A stretch of 64,000 nucleotides of DNA from Oxynema aestuarii AP17 (GCF_012295525.1 NZ_CP051167.1:2976001-3040000), one strand, 5' to 3'; shown: positions 26,030-35,699, counted from the first letter of the stretch. Numbers and translations: made by a program. The notes: generated by a model not told the origin, from the sequence alone.

Positions 26030-27538
26030 ATGAAAAAACACAAAGCAAGTAAAAAGCCCGGATACTTAAAATCAATCCGTCAATGGTTTTATGGAACCCC
26101 CAACCGCTCCCTAGATCTGGCCTATCGCGCCGCCCTCAAAATTGAAGAAATCGAAAAAAAACATTTCCACGGTAACGCGATCGTCCCGGATTTTAACGAG
26201 GCAGGTGAAAGTGTTTCTTCTTATTTTACTTCCGAATTACAGCGCAATTTAGGAATTATCAAAGTTCGGCTCGCAGAATTTAGAAATAGTCGTTCTTTTT
26301 TGGACATTTTACAGCAAACCATCGATCCGCAATCCAAAATTGGCGAAAGTCATGACGGCTATTATCTCAATTCGGAAGAACTCGGCGAAGAAGCCGTTTT
26401 AATTTTAGATAAACTGAACTTTATCGATCGCGTTCTCCAACGCTACGAAGGCGCCCGTCCTGCGGAAAAACCCGGCGCCAAGCTCGCCAAACCACCCACG
26501 GCAAAATCATCGGATTCGTCCGCCCCATCGGCGTCTCAGGGTCTTGCGAGAACGATCGATCCCTACGCGATCGATACTTCGCCGGAGGGGCGATCGTTGG
26601 CCAATACTAATGTCAATAATAATGCCAATCTTCCCAACAAAACACGCCCGCGAATTGCCGAAGATACCACCAAAGATCTAGGGCCAATTTCCAATCAAAC
26701 CAGCTTTTTACCGCGATCGATCTTGAGAACCCTCGATCGCGTCAAACGGGAATTAGACCCGAAAGCAGAAGAAGAAGTCGTACAAGAATTTCGCAGTTCT
26801 AAAACCAAAACCGTTATTTCGCTCAAATTTATTCTGCTCATTATTCTGATTCCCCTCCTCACCCAACAAGTTTCTAAAAACTTCATCGTCGGCCCCATTT
26901 ACGATCGCGTCGTCGGCGGAAACGGCGAAATTTTTATTAACGTCGATATGGAAGAGGAAGCCTTCGTCGAACTGCATCGATATAAAGAAAAATTAGAATT
27001 CAAAAATCTAATTGCCAAAGAACTCGAACACCTCTCCGAAGACACCAACGAAGAATTAAACTTCAAAAACACCTTACATCCCTTATCGGAAGAGGAAATC
27101 GAGGATAAAGTCAAACATAAAGTTTTGGAAATTGCCGAACAATATAGCAAAAGAAGCGCTGACGCCATTCAAAACATTTTTGCCGATATTTTTTCCTTCG
27201 TCGCTTTTGGGATGGTGATTTACACCAGCAAACGCGAAATTGAAATTCTAAAATCCTTCATCGACGATCTCGTTTACGGACTCAGCGACAGCGCCAAAGC
27301 CTTCATCATTATTCTATTTACCGATATCTTCGTCGGATTCCACTCCCCCCACGGTTGGGAAGTGATTTTAGAAGGAATTTCCCGCCATTTAGGCTTACCG
27401 GAAAGTCGAGAATTTATTTTCTTATTTATTGCCACCTTTCCCGTTATTTTAGATACGGTCTTCAAGTATTGGATTTTCCGATATCTCAACCGTATTTCAC
27501 CTTCCGCCGTGGCGACCTATCGAAATATGAATGAATAA
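26030..27538 (+). CDS. pxcA: Proton extrusion protein PxcA (CemA family)
   Basis: This 502-residue protein (from ATG 26030, [20 protein letters not shown]) has a long, partly disordered N-terminal region (Pro/Ser-rich at about 155-270) and a C-terminal CemA domain with about four membrane helices. The domain includes [29 protein letters not shown] and [16 protein letters not shown]. CemA/PxcA is involved in light-induced proton release and indirectly inorganic carbon uptake. The frame is open from 25913 but homology starts at the later ATG. It is somewhat longer than the Synechocystis protein because of the linker. Confidence 0.9.
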   Translation: MKKHKASKKPGYLKSIRQWFYGTPNRSLDLAYRAALKIEEIEKKHFHGNAIVPDFNEAGESVSSYFTSELQRNLGIIKVRLAEFRNSRSFLDILQQTIDPQSKIGESHDGYYLNSEELGEEAVLILDKLNFIDRVLQRYEGARPAEKPGAKLAKPPTAKSSDSSAPSASQGLARTIDPYAIDTSPEGRSLANTNVNNNANLPNKTRPRIAEDTTKDLGPISNQTSFLPRSILRTLDRVKRELDPKAEEEVVQEFRSSKTKTVISLKFILLIILIPLLTQQVSKNFIVGPIYDRVVGGNGEIFINVDMEEEAFVELHRYKEKLEFKNLIAKELEHLSEDTNEELNFKNTLHPLSEEEIEDKVKHKVLEIAEQYSKRSADAIQNIFADIFSFVAFGMVIYTSKREIEILKSFIDDLVYGLSDSAKAFIIILFTDIFVGFHSPHGWEVILEGISRHLGLPESREFIFLFIATFPVILDTVFKYWIFRYLNRISPSAVATYRNMNE

Positions 27539-27598
27539 CCGTTTTTACCCCCCAGTGGCGTACTCCTCTTGCACACTTCCCAGTAAAAATTGAGCGCA

Positions 27599-28582
27599 TC
27601 ACCGATTAATAATCCCATCCGGCATAATCGTTCCCGTTAAATCCGCATCCACGAGTTTTGTATTTCTCAAATACGCCTCTTGAAGATTAGCCTCAGTCAA
27701 AACCGCATCGGTCAAATCGGCCCCGTAGAGATTGGCCCCGCTTAAATTGGTTTGGCGTAACACCGCCCCTTTTAAGCGGGCGCCGCGTAAATCTGCCCCG
27801 GACAAATCCGCAGAATCGAGATAAGTCGGCATCGCTTCGCATCCCGGGCGATCGCACTGTCCGCGAAAAGGATCCACCTGCAATAACTCCGCCCCGCGTA
27901 AATTGGCCCGCCGCAAATTCGCATCAATTAATAACGCCCCACTCAAATCGGTAAAACTCAAATCCGCAAACTCCATCATCGCCCGATTGAGCTTGCTGCG
28001 GACTAAATTCGCCCCGCGCAAATTGGCACTTTGTAAATTCGTTTCCGTTAAATTCGCCAGGGATAAATTCGCCTGAGTCAAATTCGCTTCCGACAAATCG
28101 GCGCGCACTAAATTCGCCCCGGAAAGATTGGTGCGATAGAACGCGGCCCCCTTGAGGGTCGCATCGCGCAAGTCCGCCGCCTTGAGATGAGAAACCACCT
28201 GACCCGGTTCGACCCCAGAAAGGGGATCGCGACCGACATCCTCCGGATGGGGTTGAACCATGCGCGCTTCCGAGAGATTGGCGCCGGACAGATCGGCCCA
28301 TCGCAAATTAGCGCCGCGCAAATCGGCGTGCATGAGATTGGCCCCCGCCAGTTCGGCCCCGCGCAAGTCGGCCCCTAATAAATCGGCCCGTTCGAGATCG
28401 GCCCCTTGTAATTTGGCTCCAATCAAGTCACAACCGCGACATTCATTATCTTTTAATAGGCGATCGAGATGGTTGGGATCGACGGCTTGCGCGGGAAACC
28501 CGATCCAGGACGCCGCTATCAGTGCAACGCCGAACAATTGAGGGAATTTGAAGGTTGAAAAATCCAGAAGGTTGCCGTTCAT
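27599..28582 (-). CDS. Exported pentapeptide-repeat protein
   Basis: This 327-residue protein has an N-terminal signal peptide (FGVALIAASWIGFPAQA, about residues 17-33) and Cys residues in KDNECRGCDLIGA. About 40 pentapeptide repeats of the A(D/N)LxX form follow, which make a right-handed square beta helix. A non-repeat insertion (about 112-130, HPEDVGRDPLSGVEPGQ) breaks the coil, and another (about 238-252) contains PFRGQCDRPGCEAM. The probable location is periplasm or thylakoid lumen. The function is unknown. It converges with pxcA. Confidence 0.9.
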   Translation of the reverse strand: MNGNLLDFSTFKFPQLFGVALIAASWIGFPAQAVDPNHLDRLLKDNECRGCDLIGAKLQGADLERADLLGADLRGAELAGANLMHADLRGANLRWADLSGANLSEARMVQPHPEDVGRDPLSGVEPGQVVSHLKAADLRDATLKGAAFYRTNLSGANLVRADLSEANLTQANLSLANLTETNLQSANLRGANLVRSKLNRAMMEFADLSFTDLSGALLIDANLRRANLRGAELLQVDPFRGQCDRPGCEAMPTYLDSADLSGADLRGARLKGAVLRQTNLSGANLYGADLTDAVLTEANLQEAYLRNTKLVDADLTGTIMPDGIINR

Positions 28583-28621
28583 TTGGATTTTAGATTTTAG
28601 ATTTTGGCTCGAATCCCGATA

Positions 28622-29353
28622 TTACTCCGCTTGGGGATAGTCTTGCCATAATTCGGTCAGTTGGCGCAGACTCTGAGCGTTACCATTGCCGAGAATGAGA
28701 TGATCTAATAACGGAACTTGTAACAATTGTGCGGCTTTGAGTAACTGGCGGGTGAGTTCGATGTCCTCGGGACTCGGTTCGAGATGGCCCGAGGGGTGGT
28801 TGTGGGCAACGATCGCCCGGGTGGCGCCGTGACGCAGCACTTCCCGAAAAATATCGCGCGGGTGGGCTAAGGTTTCCGTCGCCGTTCCCACGGTCAGCAC
28901 TTTATTGCCGAGTAAGCGATTCTTGACATCGAGGAACAACACGGCAAATTTTTCTTGAGATTGCCACATTAACTGGTGACTGAGGATGGCGGCGGCGGCG
29001 TCGGGACTGTCAATCACTTTGCTTTCTGTCGTTTGAGCGTAAAAAACCCGTTTTCCTAATTCGATCGCCGCCAGTACGGTTGTCGCTTTCGCCGGACCGA
29101 TCCCGGGAATTTGCATTAACTCCTGAATGGGGATCTCGCGTAAAACCGCTAAGGGGTCGCGCTCGTTTTCGCCGAGTTTGTGTAAGACATGCTGACCTAA
29201 ACCGACTGCGGAAAGCTTTCCCGGACCTTGACCCGTCCCTAGTAAAATGGCGATCAGTTCGGCGGTACTCAAGCTTTGGGGACCGTGGTGGATCAGTCGC
29301 TCCCGGGGTCGCTCGTTTTTGGGTAAATCGGCTATTCTGAGGCTGTAGGTCAT
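28622..29353 (-). CDS. radC: RadC-family JAMM protein
   Basis: The 243-residue protein has an N-terminal helix-hairpin-helix region ([20 protein letters not shown], about residues 77-96) and a C-terminal JAMM-type metal site with [14 protein letters not shown] (about 182-195). RadC proteins are named for DNA repair but the role is not settled; the domain can occur in mobile elements as well. Length and motifs are normal. It lies downstream of the divergent SBP gene with no clear operon partner. Confidence 0.93.
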   Translation of the reverse strand: MTYSLRIADLPKNERPRERLIHHGPQSLSTAELIAILLGTGQGPGKLSAVGLGQHVLHKLGENERDPLAVLREIPIQELMQIPGIGPAKATTVLAAIELGKRVFYAQTTESKVIDSPDAAAAILSHQLMWQSQEKFAVLFLDVKNRLLGNKVLTVGTATETLAHPRDIFREVLRHGATRAIVAHNHPSGHLEPSPEDIELTRQLLKAAQLLQVPLLDHLILGNGNAQSLRQLTELWQDYPQAE

Positions 29354-29467
29354 CGGCTACCCGACTCAATGGCTCGATAAAATGGCGATCCTCCCATTAA
29401 ATCATACAAAGTGTAGGAGAAAGTCAAGTATCTTCAGAGTCAACGGCGCATCCTATACCCTAGGGAG

Positions 29468-29494
29468 ACGATCGCCCGTCCCCGGGGCGATCGT
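29468..29494. repeat. GC-rich hairpin with HIP1-like arms before the SBP gene
   Basis: A 10-base perfect inverted repeat (ACGATCGCCC at 29468-29477, GGGCGATCGT at 29485-29494) lies 10 bases before the ATG at 29504. In the mRNA it would occlude the start region. It may be a HIP1-type by-product. Confidence 0.55.
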
Positions 29495-29503
29495 TGAAAC
29501 ACC

Positions 29504-30535
29504 ATGAGGCGCCTGCTACTACGAAGGTCGGCGATCGCGGGTCTGCTCGTCCCCGTTCTGTTGGCAGTTTTCGGAGATCGAGCGGTCCGAGGACTCTCGG
29601 TTTTAGACACGATCGCCGAAACCGGAGTCATCGACCTCGGGGTGCGATCGGATCTGGTTCCCTTTGGCTATCGCCATAGCGACGGCGATCTGACGGGATA
29701 TTGCATTGATTTTGTCGATTTGCTGCGCCGTCAGTTGCTCGATCCCCTAAATCGCCGTCTCCCTCTCGGCGTTCGCTTATTTCCCACCGATTCTCAGCCG
29801 GAGTTCGAGTTAGCGATCGATCGCATCGTTCAGCTCGATTGCGGTCCTCACGCGATCGCCGCGACCCGCGATCGCCCGGTTGCGGTATCGATTCCCTTTT
29901 TCGTCACGGGAGTGCAGTTTTTCGTCAAATCTGGGGAGGGGGCGATCGATCCGGATTCCGACTTGGAAGGAAAGGCGATCGGGGTGATTCGGGGAACGAC
30001 GGCCCAAACGTATCTCGAAACCGAATATCCTTTAGCGGATCTCAAGATCTTTCAAGGATCCTACGGGGTTCGTCGAGGCATTGAAGGGGTCATTTCCGGA
30101 CGTTTGGACGCTTTCGCTACCGATGGGATCGTGGCGATCGGGGAAATGGCCCGCCGGGGTTTGTCCGCGAATCAATATCAACTGATTCCCGACATTCCAC
30201 TGACTTGCGAACCTTACGGAATGCTGTTACCGCCAGAGGATCCGCAGTGGAAAGCTTTGGTCGATCGCGCGATCGCCAGTCCCGAACACGAACGGATTTG
30301 GAATCGGTGGTTTGGGTCGATAATGACAGATTTAGACCGCGATCTCGACGGGTCGTCGATCGTCAATTTTGAAGGAATTGCAGATCGTTGTTTTGAAAAG
30401 ATCGAACGATCGAGCTTCGATCCCGATTCAATAGAAAAGGTGAGAATGGCGATCGGGGAACGGCGATCGCCACTTCCCTATTTTCGGTTTCATTTTCTTT
30501 TCTCAAAACAAATTTCCTTCACTGTTATCGATTGA
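29504..30535 (+). CDS. Periplasmic solute-binding protein (amino-acid type, family 3)
   Basis: The 343-residue protein has a signal-peptide-like N-terminus (RRSAIAGLLVPVLLAVFGDR) and the family 3 binding-protein pattern: DLVPFGYRHSDGDLTGYCIDFVDLL, then KAIGVIRGTTAQTYLETEYP and FATDGIVAIGEM in the middle. It would deliver an amino acid or similar ligand to an ABC transporter. No permease or ATPase lies near, so the transporter is encoded elsewhere. The C-terminal ~60 residues (from about 290) are beyond the typical domain. Confidence 0.85.
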   Translation: MRRLLLRRSAIAGLLVPVLLAVFGDRAVRGLSVLDTIAETGVIDLGVRSDLVPFGYRHSDGDLTGYCIDFVDLLRRQLLDPLNRRLPLGVRLFPTDSQPEFELAIDRIVQLDCGPHAIAATRDRPVAVSIPFFVTGVQFFVKSGEGAIDPDSDLEGKAIGVIRGTTAQTYLETEYPLADLKIFQGSYGVRRGIEGVISGRLDAFATDGIVAIGEMARRGLSANQYQLIPDIPLTCEPYGMLLPPEDPQWKALVDRAIASPEHERIWNRWFGSIMTDLDRDLDGSSIVNFEGIADRCFEKIERSSFDPDSIEKVRMAIGERRSPLPYFRFHFLFSKQISFTVID

Positions 30536-30612
30536 AAATCGATCGTCGTCGATCCCCAAGATTGATTACAATGGCGGTGCTACATTTGGTGGATGGTGTG
30601 AGGTAGCGCTTC

Positions 30613-31947
30613 GTGCTTATGCACAAACGTCGAAGAAAACAACACAAACAACCGAAAAAACCAGTGGCGATCGCGCAGCGACGCCAGAGGCGGATCGCCT
30701 TGACGAGTATCTTGGCGTTGTCGGTCGGGATGTCGATGCCCGATCCGCAAGCACAAGCCCCTCCCAAACCCCCAGAAACTTCGACAACGGGCGTTCGCGA
30801 AGCGTATCGCACTGCGGATGTTCCAGAAACCCCAGCGTTCCCCCCAATCGTCCCGATCGGCGATCGCGCGATCGCCGCCTATGAGAAATTGTCAGAAACC
30901 CTGCAAGAAAAACAGTTTGAACTTGAGGGAAAACTGACGGGTCAGCCCTATTGGGAACGAGCTTTACAACGGGGAAAACGGGCGACCGAATTAGCCAAAT
31001 CGGATTTGAAAGAAGTCGATCTCCTTTACGAAATTAAAGACCTTTGGGAAGAGGCGATCGCCTTACTCGAAAAAATTCCCCCGGAAACGCCGTACCGCGA
31101 TCGCGCCCGTCAAAAACTACCGGAATATCGCCAAAATTTAGCGCAGATCGTCTACACTTTAGAAGTCGCCAAGTCCGATTTTCTCGTCCCGATCGCCCGC
31201 AATAGCGGCTTGTCCGATCGCGTCAAAATCACGATTTGTCACCTCCATAGCGGCATTTGTCGGCGCTTGCGCGGTAACGAACCCGCCGCGTCCGCCGCGA
31301 GTTTGATGAAAGTGCCGATCGTCGTGGCGTTGATGGACAAGCTCACTCGGGAAAATATTCGCTTCGATACGCCGATTTATGTCGATCCCGGCAATTTTAC
31401 CGAAGATGCTTCGGAAATTCGCACCGGGGAAACTTATCCGATTCACAAACTGTTGGTGGAAACGATCGCCCACAGCAGCAACATCGCCCCCAACCAATTG
31501 ATCGACTATCTCGGCTGGGATTATATCAATCAAGTCTTAGCGGATCGCGGTTATGAAGTCATGCGCGTTCACTCTAAATTCGTCGGCGATCTCATTTATC
31601 CGCGCAATCCCGGCAACCGTCGCAACACGATTACCAGCGACGAACTCACGGACATGATGATGCGCCTGTACAATCGCGAACATCTCGGCGATGAAATTAT
31701 TCTCAATGCTTTAGAAAAGCAGTACGATCTCGCCCTCGGTTTTGAAGGATTGAAGGGAGCTTTCGGTAACTGGTTGGGAGAAAAAACAGGTCAGACGTCT
31801 AAAGTGTTGGGAACCACGTTGGCGATGAATTTATTCGGCGAAACCTATATCATTACGGTGATCGACGATGGTTTTTACAGCGAGCCGAGTATCCGCCAGT
31901 TTATCTCGGAAGTGGCGGAATATATTTTCCAAAGCGGGCAGTTATAG
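30613..31947 (+). CDS. Class A beta-lactamase-like serine hydrolase
   Basis: This 444-residue protein starts GTG 30613 (or ATG 30619). The N-terminus is basic with a membrane-like stretch (ALTSILALSVGMSM, about residues 29-42), followed by a long helical region. The C-terminal domain (about 190-440) has the serine beta-lactamase/transpeptidase motifs: SLMK at 230-233 (Ser nucleophile and Lys), HSSN as the SxN motif and KTG in EKTGQTS. The domain suits a periplasmic peptidoglycan-related or beta-lactamase-like enzyme; substrate and resistance are unknown. A TTCGCGAA sequence at about 30795 lies in the linker. Confidence 0.85.
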   Translation: MLMHKRRRKQHKQPKKPVAIAQRRQRRIALTSILALSVGMSMPDPQAQAPPKPPETSTTGVREAYRTADVPETPAFPPIVPIGDRAIAAYEKLSETLQEKQFELEGKLTGQPYWERALQRGKRATELAKSDLKEVDLLYEIKDLWEEAIALLEKIPPETPYRDRARQKLPEYRQNLAQIVYTLEVAKSDFLVPIARNSGLSDRVKITICHLHSGICRRLRGNEPAASAASLMKVPIVVALMDKLTRENIRFDTPIYVDPGNFTEDASEIRTGETYPIHKLLVETIAHSSNIAPNQLIDYLGWDYINQVLADRGYEVMRVHSKFVGDLIYPRNPGNRRNTITSDELTDMMMRLYNREHLGDEIILNALEKQYDLALGFEGLKGAFGNWLGEKTGQTSKVLGTTLAMNLFGETYIITVIDDGFYSEPSIRQFISEVAEYIFQSGQL

Positions 31948-31974
31948 CGTTGTTCAAACAAAGGACTCGACCGA

Positions 31975-32098
31975 TCTCCCCCCCTTGTTAAGGGGGGTTG
32001 GGGGGGGATCTGAATTCTCAATCGGCAATGGACTCGGCTAGTCTCCCCCCTTCTTAAGGGGGGTTGGGGGGATTTGAATTCTCGATCGATACTTCTCA
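31975..32098. repeat. Tandem C-run/G-run palindromic repeats
   Basis: Two copies of a ~67-base unit (starting TCTCCC at 31975 and 32042) share TTAAGGGGGGTTGGGGGG, then a GAATTCTC(A/G)ATCG segment. The second copy ends shortly before the hydrolase ATG at 32113. It is the same C-run/G-run family as the insert in tnpB at 11765-11817. Confidence 0.88.
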
Positions 32099-32112
32099 AT
32101 TCTCAATCAACA

Positions 32113-32979
32113 ATGCTCAAAATTATGGTCGATTCAAGCGATCGCACCTCCCCGATCGATCTCCATGTCAGCGTGCGCGGGTCGGGCTTTCCGTTGTTGT
32201 GTTTGCACGGACATCCCGGTTCCGGGCGATCGATGTCGGTGTTTGCCGATCGCCTGTCGCGACGGTTTCAAACGTTGTCGCCGGACTTGCGCGGTTACGG
32301 TCGCTCGCGCGCCTCGGGAGACTTTCAAATGAGCGACCATCTCGGCGACCTGGATACCCTCCTAGATCGCCACGGGATCGGTCAGTTTGCGGTCTTAGGA
32401 TGGTCGTTAGGGGGAATTTTGGCGATCGAACTCGCTTTGCGCCATCCGGGGCGGGTCACGGGCTTAATTCTCGTGGCGAGTGCGGCGCGACCTCGGGGCA
32501 ACCATCCCCCGGTCTCTTGGCAAGATTTACTGTATACGGGAGTTGCGGGACTGATTAACCGGGTCGTCCCGGCGTGGTCGTGGAATATCGAAACGTTTGG
32601 CAAGCGATCGCTGTTGCGCTACTTACTCGGAGAGCACACCCCAGAGGCTTATCGCTATCTGGCCTCGGAGGGGATGGACGCTTATTTGCGAACCAGTTCG
32701 GCGGCGACGCGGGCGTTAAACCGGGCGTTGCGGGCGCGCTACGATCGCAGTGCCGATTTAGGGCGGATTGACTGTCCGGCGTTAGTCATGGCGGGGGCAG
32801 CCGACTGCCACATTACGGCAGAGTCCAGTTGGGAGACGGCGAGTCTCTTACCGGGCGCCCGATGGCAGTGCTACCCCAATAACGCCCATTTATTCCCTTG
32901 GGAAATTCCCGATCGCGCGATCGCGGTGGTGGAAGGCTGGGTCGAGGAAAACTGGCACGCGATCGTGCCGAGTTCTTGA
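32113..32979 (+). CDS. Alpha/beta hydrolase
   Basis: This 288-residue protein starts ATG 32113 (MLKIMVDSSDRTSPIDL); the frame is open from 32074 through repeat DNA. Motifs are LLCLHGHPGSG (oxyanion region), the nucleophile elbow LGWSLGGILA, an Asp in GAADCHITAES and a His in NNAHLFPWE, giving a full Ser-Asp-His triad. The substrate is not predictable from the fold. It lies 165 bases after the beta-lactamase-like gene, with palindromic repeats in between. Confidence 0.88.
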   Translation: MLKIMVDSSDRTSPIDLHVSVRGSGFPLLCLHGHPGSGRSMSVFADRLSRRFQTLSPDLRGYGRSRASGDFQMSDHLGDLDTLLDRHGIGQFAVLGWSLGGILAIELALRHPGRVTGLILVASAARPRGNHPPVSWQDLLYTGVAGLINRVVPAWSWNIETFGKRSLLRYLLGEHTPEAYRYLASEGMDAYLRTSSAATRALNRALRARYDRSADLGRIDCPALVMAGAADCHITAESSWETASLLPGARWQCYPNNAHLFPWEIPDRAIAVVEGWVEENWHAIVPSS

Positions 32980-33003
32980 GCCCATCCAGAATGCTCCTCG
33001 CCC

Positions 33004-33294
33004 CTACATCTGCCCGCTAAACACCGGAGACCCATGGTACGGGTTTAAATCCGCCAGTTCGTCGTAAATGGTCAGATCTTGCGGTTTGCACCGTTTGATG
33101 CTGATGTTGATACCCTGGGCATTTTCTTGTTGCAGGTCTTCGAGATAGCCTTTGGTGGCTGTTTCGGCATCCTGCTTGCTGAAAAACGGACCGAAGTAGT
33201 AGGTACACCCGGGTTTTTCGGTCACGATTTCAGCCCAACACGCCAAACCGAAGAGATTGAGCAAGGAAATTAAGAGTTCTTTAATCTCGTTCAT
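33004..33294 (-). CDS. DUF1816 protein
   Basis: The 96-residue protein begins MNEIKELLISLLNLFGLACW and contains EIVTEKPGCTYYFGPFFSK and the GYLEDLQQENAQGINISI segment, the DUF1816 pattern. The family is cyanobacterial; the domain resembles a small linker-type fold but its role is unclear. It is divergent in arrangement from rlmB's neighbours and convergent with the hydrolase. A TATAAAG-type -10 appears in its leader near 33370. Confidence 0.85.
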   Translation of the reverse strand: MNEIKELLISLLNLFGLACWAEIVTEKPGCTYYFGPFFSKQDAETATKGYLEDLQQENAQGINISIKRCKPQDLTIYDELADLNPYHGSPVFSGQM

Positions 33295-33387
33295 TGTCTT
33301 TGCCGATTTACTGAAGGTTGTCTGAGGTGAACAAAAGGAGCTTGAGAAATTATTTACATTTCTTTATACTCGCTTGGATTACTTTTT

Positions 33388-34287
33388 TCAATCCGATTTT
33401 TTGACGCGATCGAGGTGGAGGGTCTGTCCCCATCGCTGGCGGAAGATCTCGTAAAGCACCATTCCCGTAGCCACCGAGACGTTGAGGCTAGGGGTTTTGC
33501 CTTGCAGGGGGATCGAAATCAGAAAATCGCAATGGCGTTGTGTCAACAAACTCAGACCTTCGCCTTCGGAACCGACCACTAAGGCGATCGGACCGGAAAA
33601 GTCGAGGCGGTGGACGGAATCTTTGGCATTGGCTGCGGTACCGTAAATCCAAAATCCGGCTTCTTTCAAGGCTTCTAGGGCGCGACTCAAATTGACGACG
33701 CGAGCCACGGGAAAGGTTTCCAAGGCTCCGGCGGCGACTTTCATCACCGTGGAGGTGATCCCGACGGCGCGCCGTTGGGGGATGACCAAGCCTTGAGCGC
33801 CGATCGCCTCTGCGGTGCGGACGACGGCGCCTAAGTTGTGGGGATCGTTAATCCCGTCGCCGATGACGATCACTGGATTTTCACTCGCCGCTAAGGCGCG
33901 CTCGATCAGTTCGGCTAATTCAATATAGCGATAAGGGGATAATTGGGCGGCAACCCCTTGATGGGTGCGTCCTTGGGTCATTTGGTCGAGCCGCCGAAAA
34001 TCGACTTCATCGACGGTGGCGCCATTGGCTTTGGCTTGTTCGATCGCCGAGTGGAACCGGGGATCGTAGCGCAGTTGCGGCGTAATCCAAATGCGATGGA
34101 AGGTATGTTGATTTTCTAGGGCGCTCAAGACGCTGTGACGACCGTAGATCAAATCCCCGGAGTCGCCGTCGGAATCGGGGCGATCGCGATCCCCTCTCAA
34201 GGGTTTGCGGCTTTTACCTTTGAAAATGGGGCGATCGGTACGTTTGTTTCCCCGAGGGGATTTGGGAAAAGGTTTTTTGGGGGTCAT
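33388..34287 (-). CDS. rlmB: 23S rRNA 2'-O-ribose methyltransferase RlmB (SPOUT)
   Basis: The 299-residue protein has a basic disordered N-terminal extension (about 1-50, [14 protein letters not shown]) and a SpoU-type methyltransferase domain. Motifs are [30 protein letters not shown] and [19 protein letters not shown]. RlmB 2'-O-methylates a G in 23S rRNA. The ATG is preceded by AAGGA at 6 bases. It lies next to mrnC on the same strand, about 100 bases downstream, so cotranscription is likely. Other SpoU-family targets cannot be excluded. Confidence 0.92.
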   Translation of the reverse strand: MTPKKPFPKSPRGNKRTDRPIFKGKSRKPLRGDRDRPDSDGDSGDLIYGRHSVLSALENQHTFHRIWITPQLRYDPRFHSAIEQAKANGATVDEVDFRRLDQMTQGRTHQGVAAQLSPYRYIELAELIERALAASENPVIVIGDGINDPHNLGAVVRTAEAIGAQGLVIPQRRAVGITSTVMKVAAGALETFPVARVVNLSRALEALKEAGFWIYGTAANAKDSVHRLDFSGPIALVVGSEGEGLSLLTQRHCDFLISIPLQGKTPSLNVSVATGMVLYEIFRQRWGQTLHLDRVKKSD

Positions 34288-34387
34288 GTCATTCCTTCAT
34301 AACATTTGCTCGTCGCTCGCTTGGCACCTGGAGGACGGCGCGATCGTCATCACGGGCGCGATCGCGGCTGACTCCAGGGCGATCGAG

Positions 34388-34879
34388 TCAATCTTGGGAT
34401 TTGGCGTTTGCTTCGCTCCCGAGAGGGTCTAGATCTAGATCTAATTTGCCTAAAAGTTCTGCCAACCGGAGGGGATCGCTTAAGTACAAGTACCCCACCA
34501 AGGTTTCTAAGCTGGTCGCTTGTCGGTAAATCGTCGGGTGAATTCGCTTGGGCTTGCCAAAGGTTGCATTTCGTCCTCGTCTGACGATTTCGATCTCTGA
34601 CGAACTCAGATAAGGTTCGAGGGATTGCAGGTGACGAGCTTGAGCTTCCGCTCGCACTTGCTCGACTACCTTCTGATGATAAATCTTTTGGCGTTTGGGT
34701 GGGAAGAGGTAATGGCTGCGAATATACAACTCGTAAACGGCATCGCCCAAATAGGCTAAAGCTGCTGGAGAAAGCTGGTTGAGGTCGGCGATCGAACGTG
34801 TTGCCGTCCCGAGGCGATCGAACGGCGATTCTCCGTCGCTGGGGGAAACCATTCGATCTCGATCTCGATTCCCCGTCAT
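34388..34879 (-). CDS. mrnC: Mini-ribonuclease 3
   Basis: The 163-residue product uses ATG 34879 because GGAGG sits 6 bases upstream (34886-34890); a longer frame begins at 34936. It contains the RNase III-like catalytic helix pattern LSPAALAYLGDAVYELYIR and RRGRNATFGKPKRIHPTIYRQ, with LETLVGYLYLSD near the C-terminus, and lacks the dsRNA-binding domain. Mini-III matures 23S rRNA ends. It sits upstream of rlmB on the same strand; the two are both 23S-related, suggesting coordinated expression. Confidence 0.93.
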   Translation of the reverse strand: MTGNRDRDRMVSPSDGESPFDRLGTATRSIADLNQLSPAALAYLGDAVYELYIRSHYLFPPKRQKIYHQKVVEQVRAEAQARHLQSLEPYLSSSEIEIVRRGRNATFGKPKRIHPTIYRQATSLETLVGYLYLSDPLRLAELLGKLDLDLDPLGSEANAKSQD

Positions 34880-35261
34880 CGGCTGCCTCCCCGGCGCTGA
34901 AACGTGCCCACGGTACGAGCGATCGACGGACTCCATCCCGGGGGCGCCAGTCGTGGCCGCTCGAACCGGGGGCGATCGCCTGCTGTCGAGTTACAGCATA
35001 CAGCAGGTTGAGGGTTAAAAAGAAAATTCATCTTCACTCTGGGAATCGACCGCCAACGGGTCAGGAGGAGTGGTGGGATTGTATTCCCTAGGGGGCGATC
35101 GGGATCGTCATCAATATCAATGCCGGAAGCGGCGATCGCTCGCAGTGAGCCTACCTCAGATCGCCGACTCGGCATCGTCGCGCCCTCCCGTCGAGAGCGC
35201 GGATAGTCCTTTCCCCCCATGACAACGCCTTCGCGATCGCGGGCGTCGGTCGAAATCGGTC
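34880..35261. other. Spacer between mrnC and the STAS gene
   Basis: This 380-base stretch on the minus strand runs from the STAS terminator to mrnC. No ORF is convincing; the frame at 34876-35319 is low-complexity and unsupported. Presumably the mrnC promoter lies here, but I see no clear -35/-10 pair. Confidence 0.5.
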
Positions 35262-35300
35262 GAAAAAAGAACAAGCTATCCAGATCCAATCCTGGATAGC
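35262..35300 (-). terminator. Rho-independent terminator after the ATT-start STAS gene
   Basis: On the minus strand the stem GCTATCCAG/CTGGATAGC (35300-35275) with a short loop is followed by TTGTTCTTTTTT (to about 35263). This is a standard intrinsic terminator beginning 20 bases after the STAS stop. Confidence 0.88.
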
Positions 35301-35319
35301 CCTCGTTCAGACTTGACAC

Positions 35320-35688
35320 TCAAGCCTTGCTGACATTCTCTAGAGCTTGGTCAACCGAAGGTTGCAAAGATAAAAATTTCTCCAGACGAACCAGCTTGAC
35401 CGTTTGAGTGACGCGCGCATTGGTAACGATTTGTAAAGACCCTTCAGAACTTTGGGCTTTTTTAACAAGCTGAACTAGAGCACCCAAGCCAGAACTATCT
35501 ACAAAATCAATAGTAGACAGGTCTAAAATCACGTTCTTCGGACCTTCGTCAATGCACTTACCGATCGCCTTGCGGAAAGTTGCTTCCGAAAAAGCATCGA
35601 GTAACCCCGTGAGGCGGAATAATTGGTAGTTATCCCCGACTTCGCGTGTGCCTCTGAGGCTGACGGTCAGGGTTAATGGCTCAGGAAT
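35320..35688 (-). CDS. STAS-domain anti-sigma factor antagonist with ATT start
   Basis: A full STAS domain of 122 residues is encoded, containing VILDLSTIDFVDSSGLGALV with the Ser that would be phosphorylated in partner-switching. The first ATG/GTG/TTG in frame (GTG 35532) would remove the N-terminal third of the domain. Extending upstream reaches ATT at 35688-35686, 5 bases after a perfect AGGAGG, and an in-frame TAG lies four codons before it. The N-terminus then reads IPEPLTLTVSLRGTREVGDN, a normal STAS start. So initiation is most likely at ATT, a rare start codon. A promoter lies ~33 bases upstream and a terminator follows. A second STAS protein is at 62998. Confidence 0.85.
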   Translation of the reverse strand: MPEPLTLTVSLRGTREVGDNYQLFRLTGLLDAFSEATFRKAIGKCIDEGPKNVILDLSTIDFVDSSGLGALVQLVKKAQSSEGSLQIVTNARVTQTVKLVRLEKFLSLQPSVDQALENVSKA

Positions 35689-35693
35689 AACGC

Positions 35694-35699
35694 CCTCCT
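35694..35699 (-). promoter_or_regulatory. Ribosome-binding site that fixes the ATT start
   Basis: A perfect AGGAGG on the minus strand ends 5 bases before ATT 35688. No ATG, GTG or TTG lies within 30 bases in the STAS frame, and the GTT next to it would leave only 2 bases of spacing. This Shine-Dalgarno decides the start. Confidence 0.85.

Noticed and set aside
29468..29494. Riboswitch upstream of the solute-binding protein
   Set aside because: Only a simple HIP1-type hairpin is visible, with no conserved riboswitch core.
34876..35319. 147-codon frame between mrnC and STAS
   Set aside because: Overlaps the STAS terminator and the mrnC start; composition is not protein-like.
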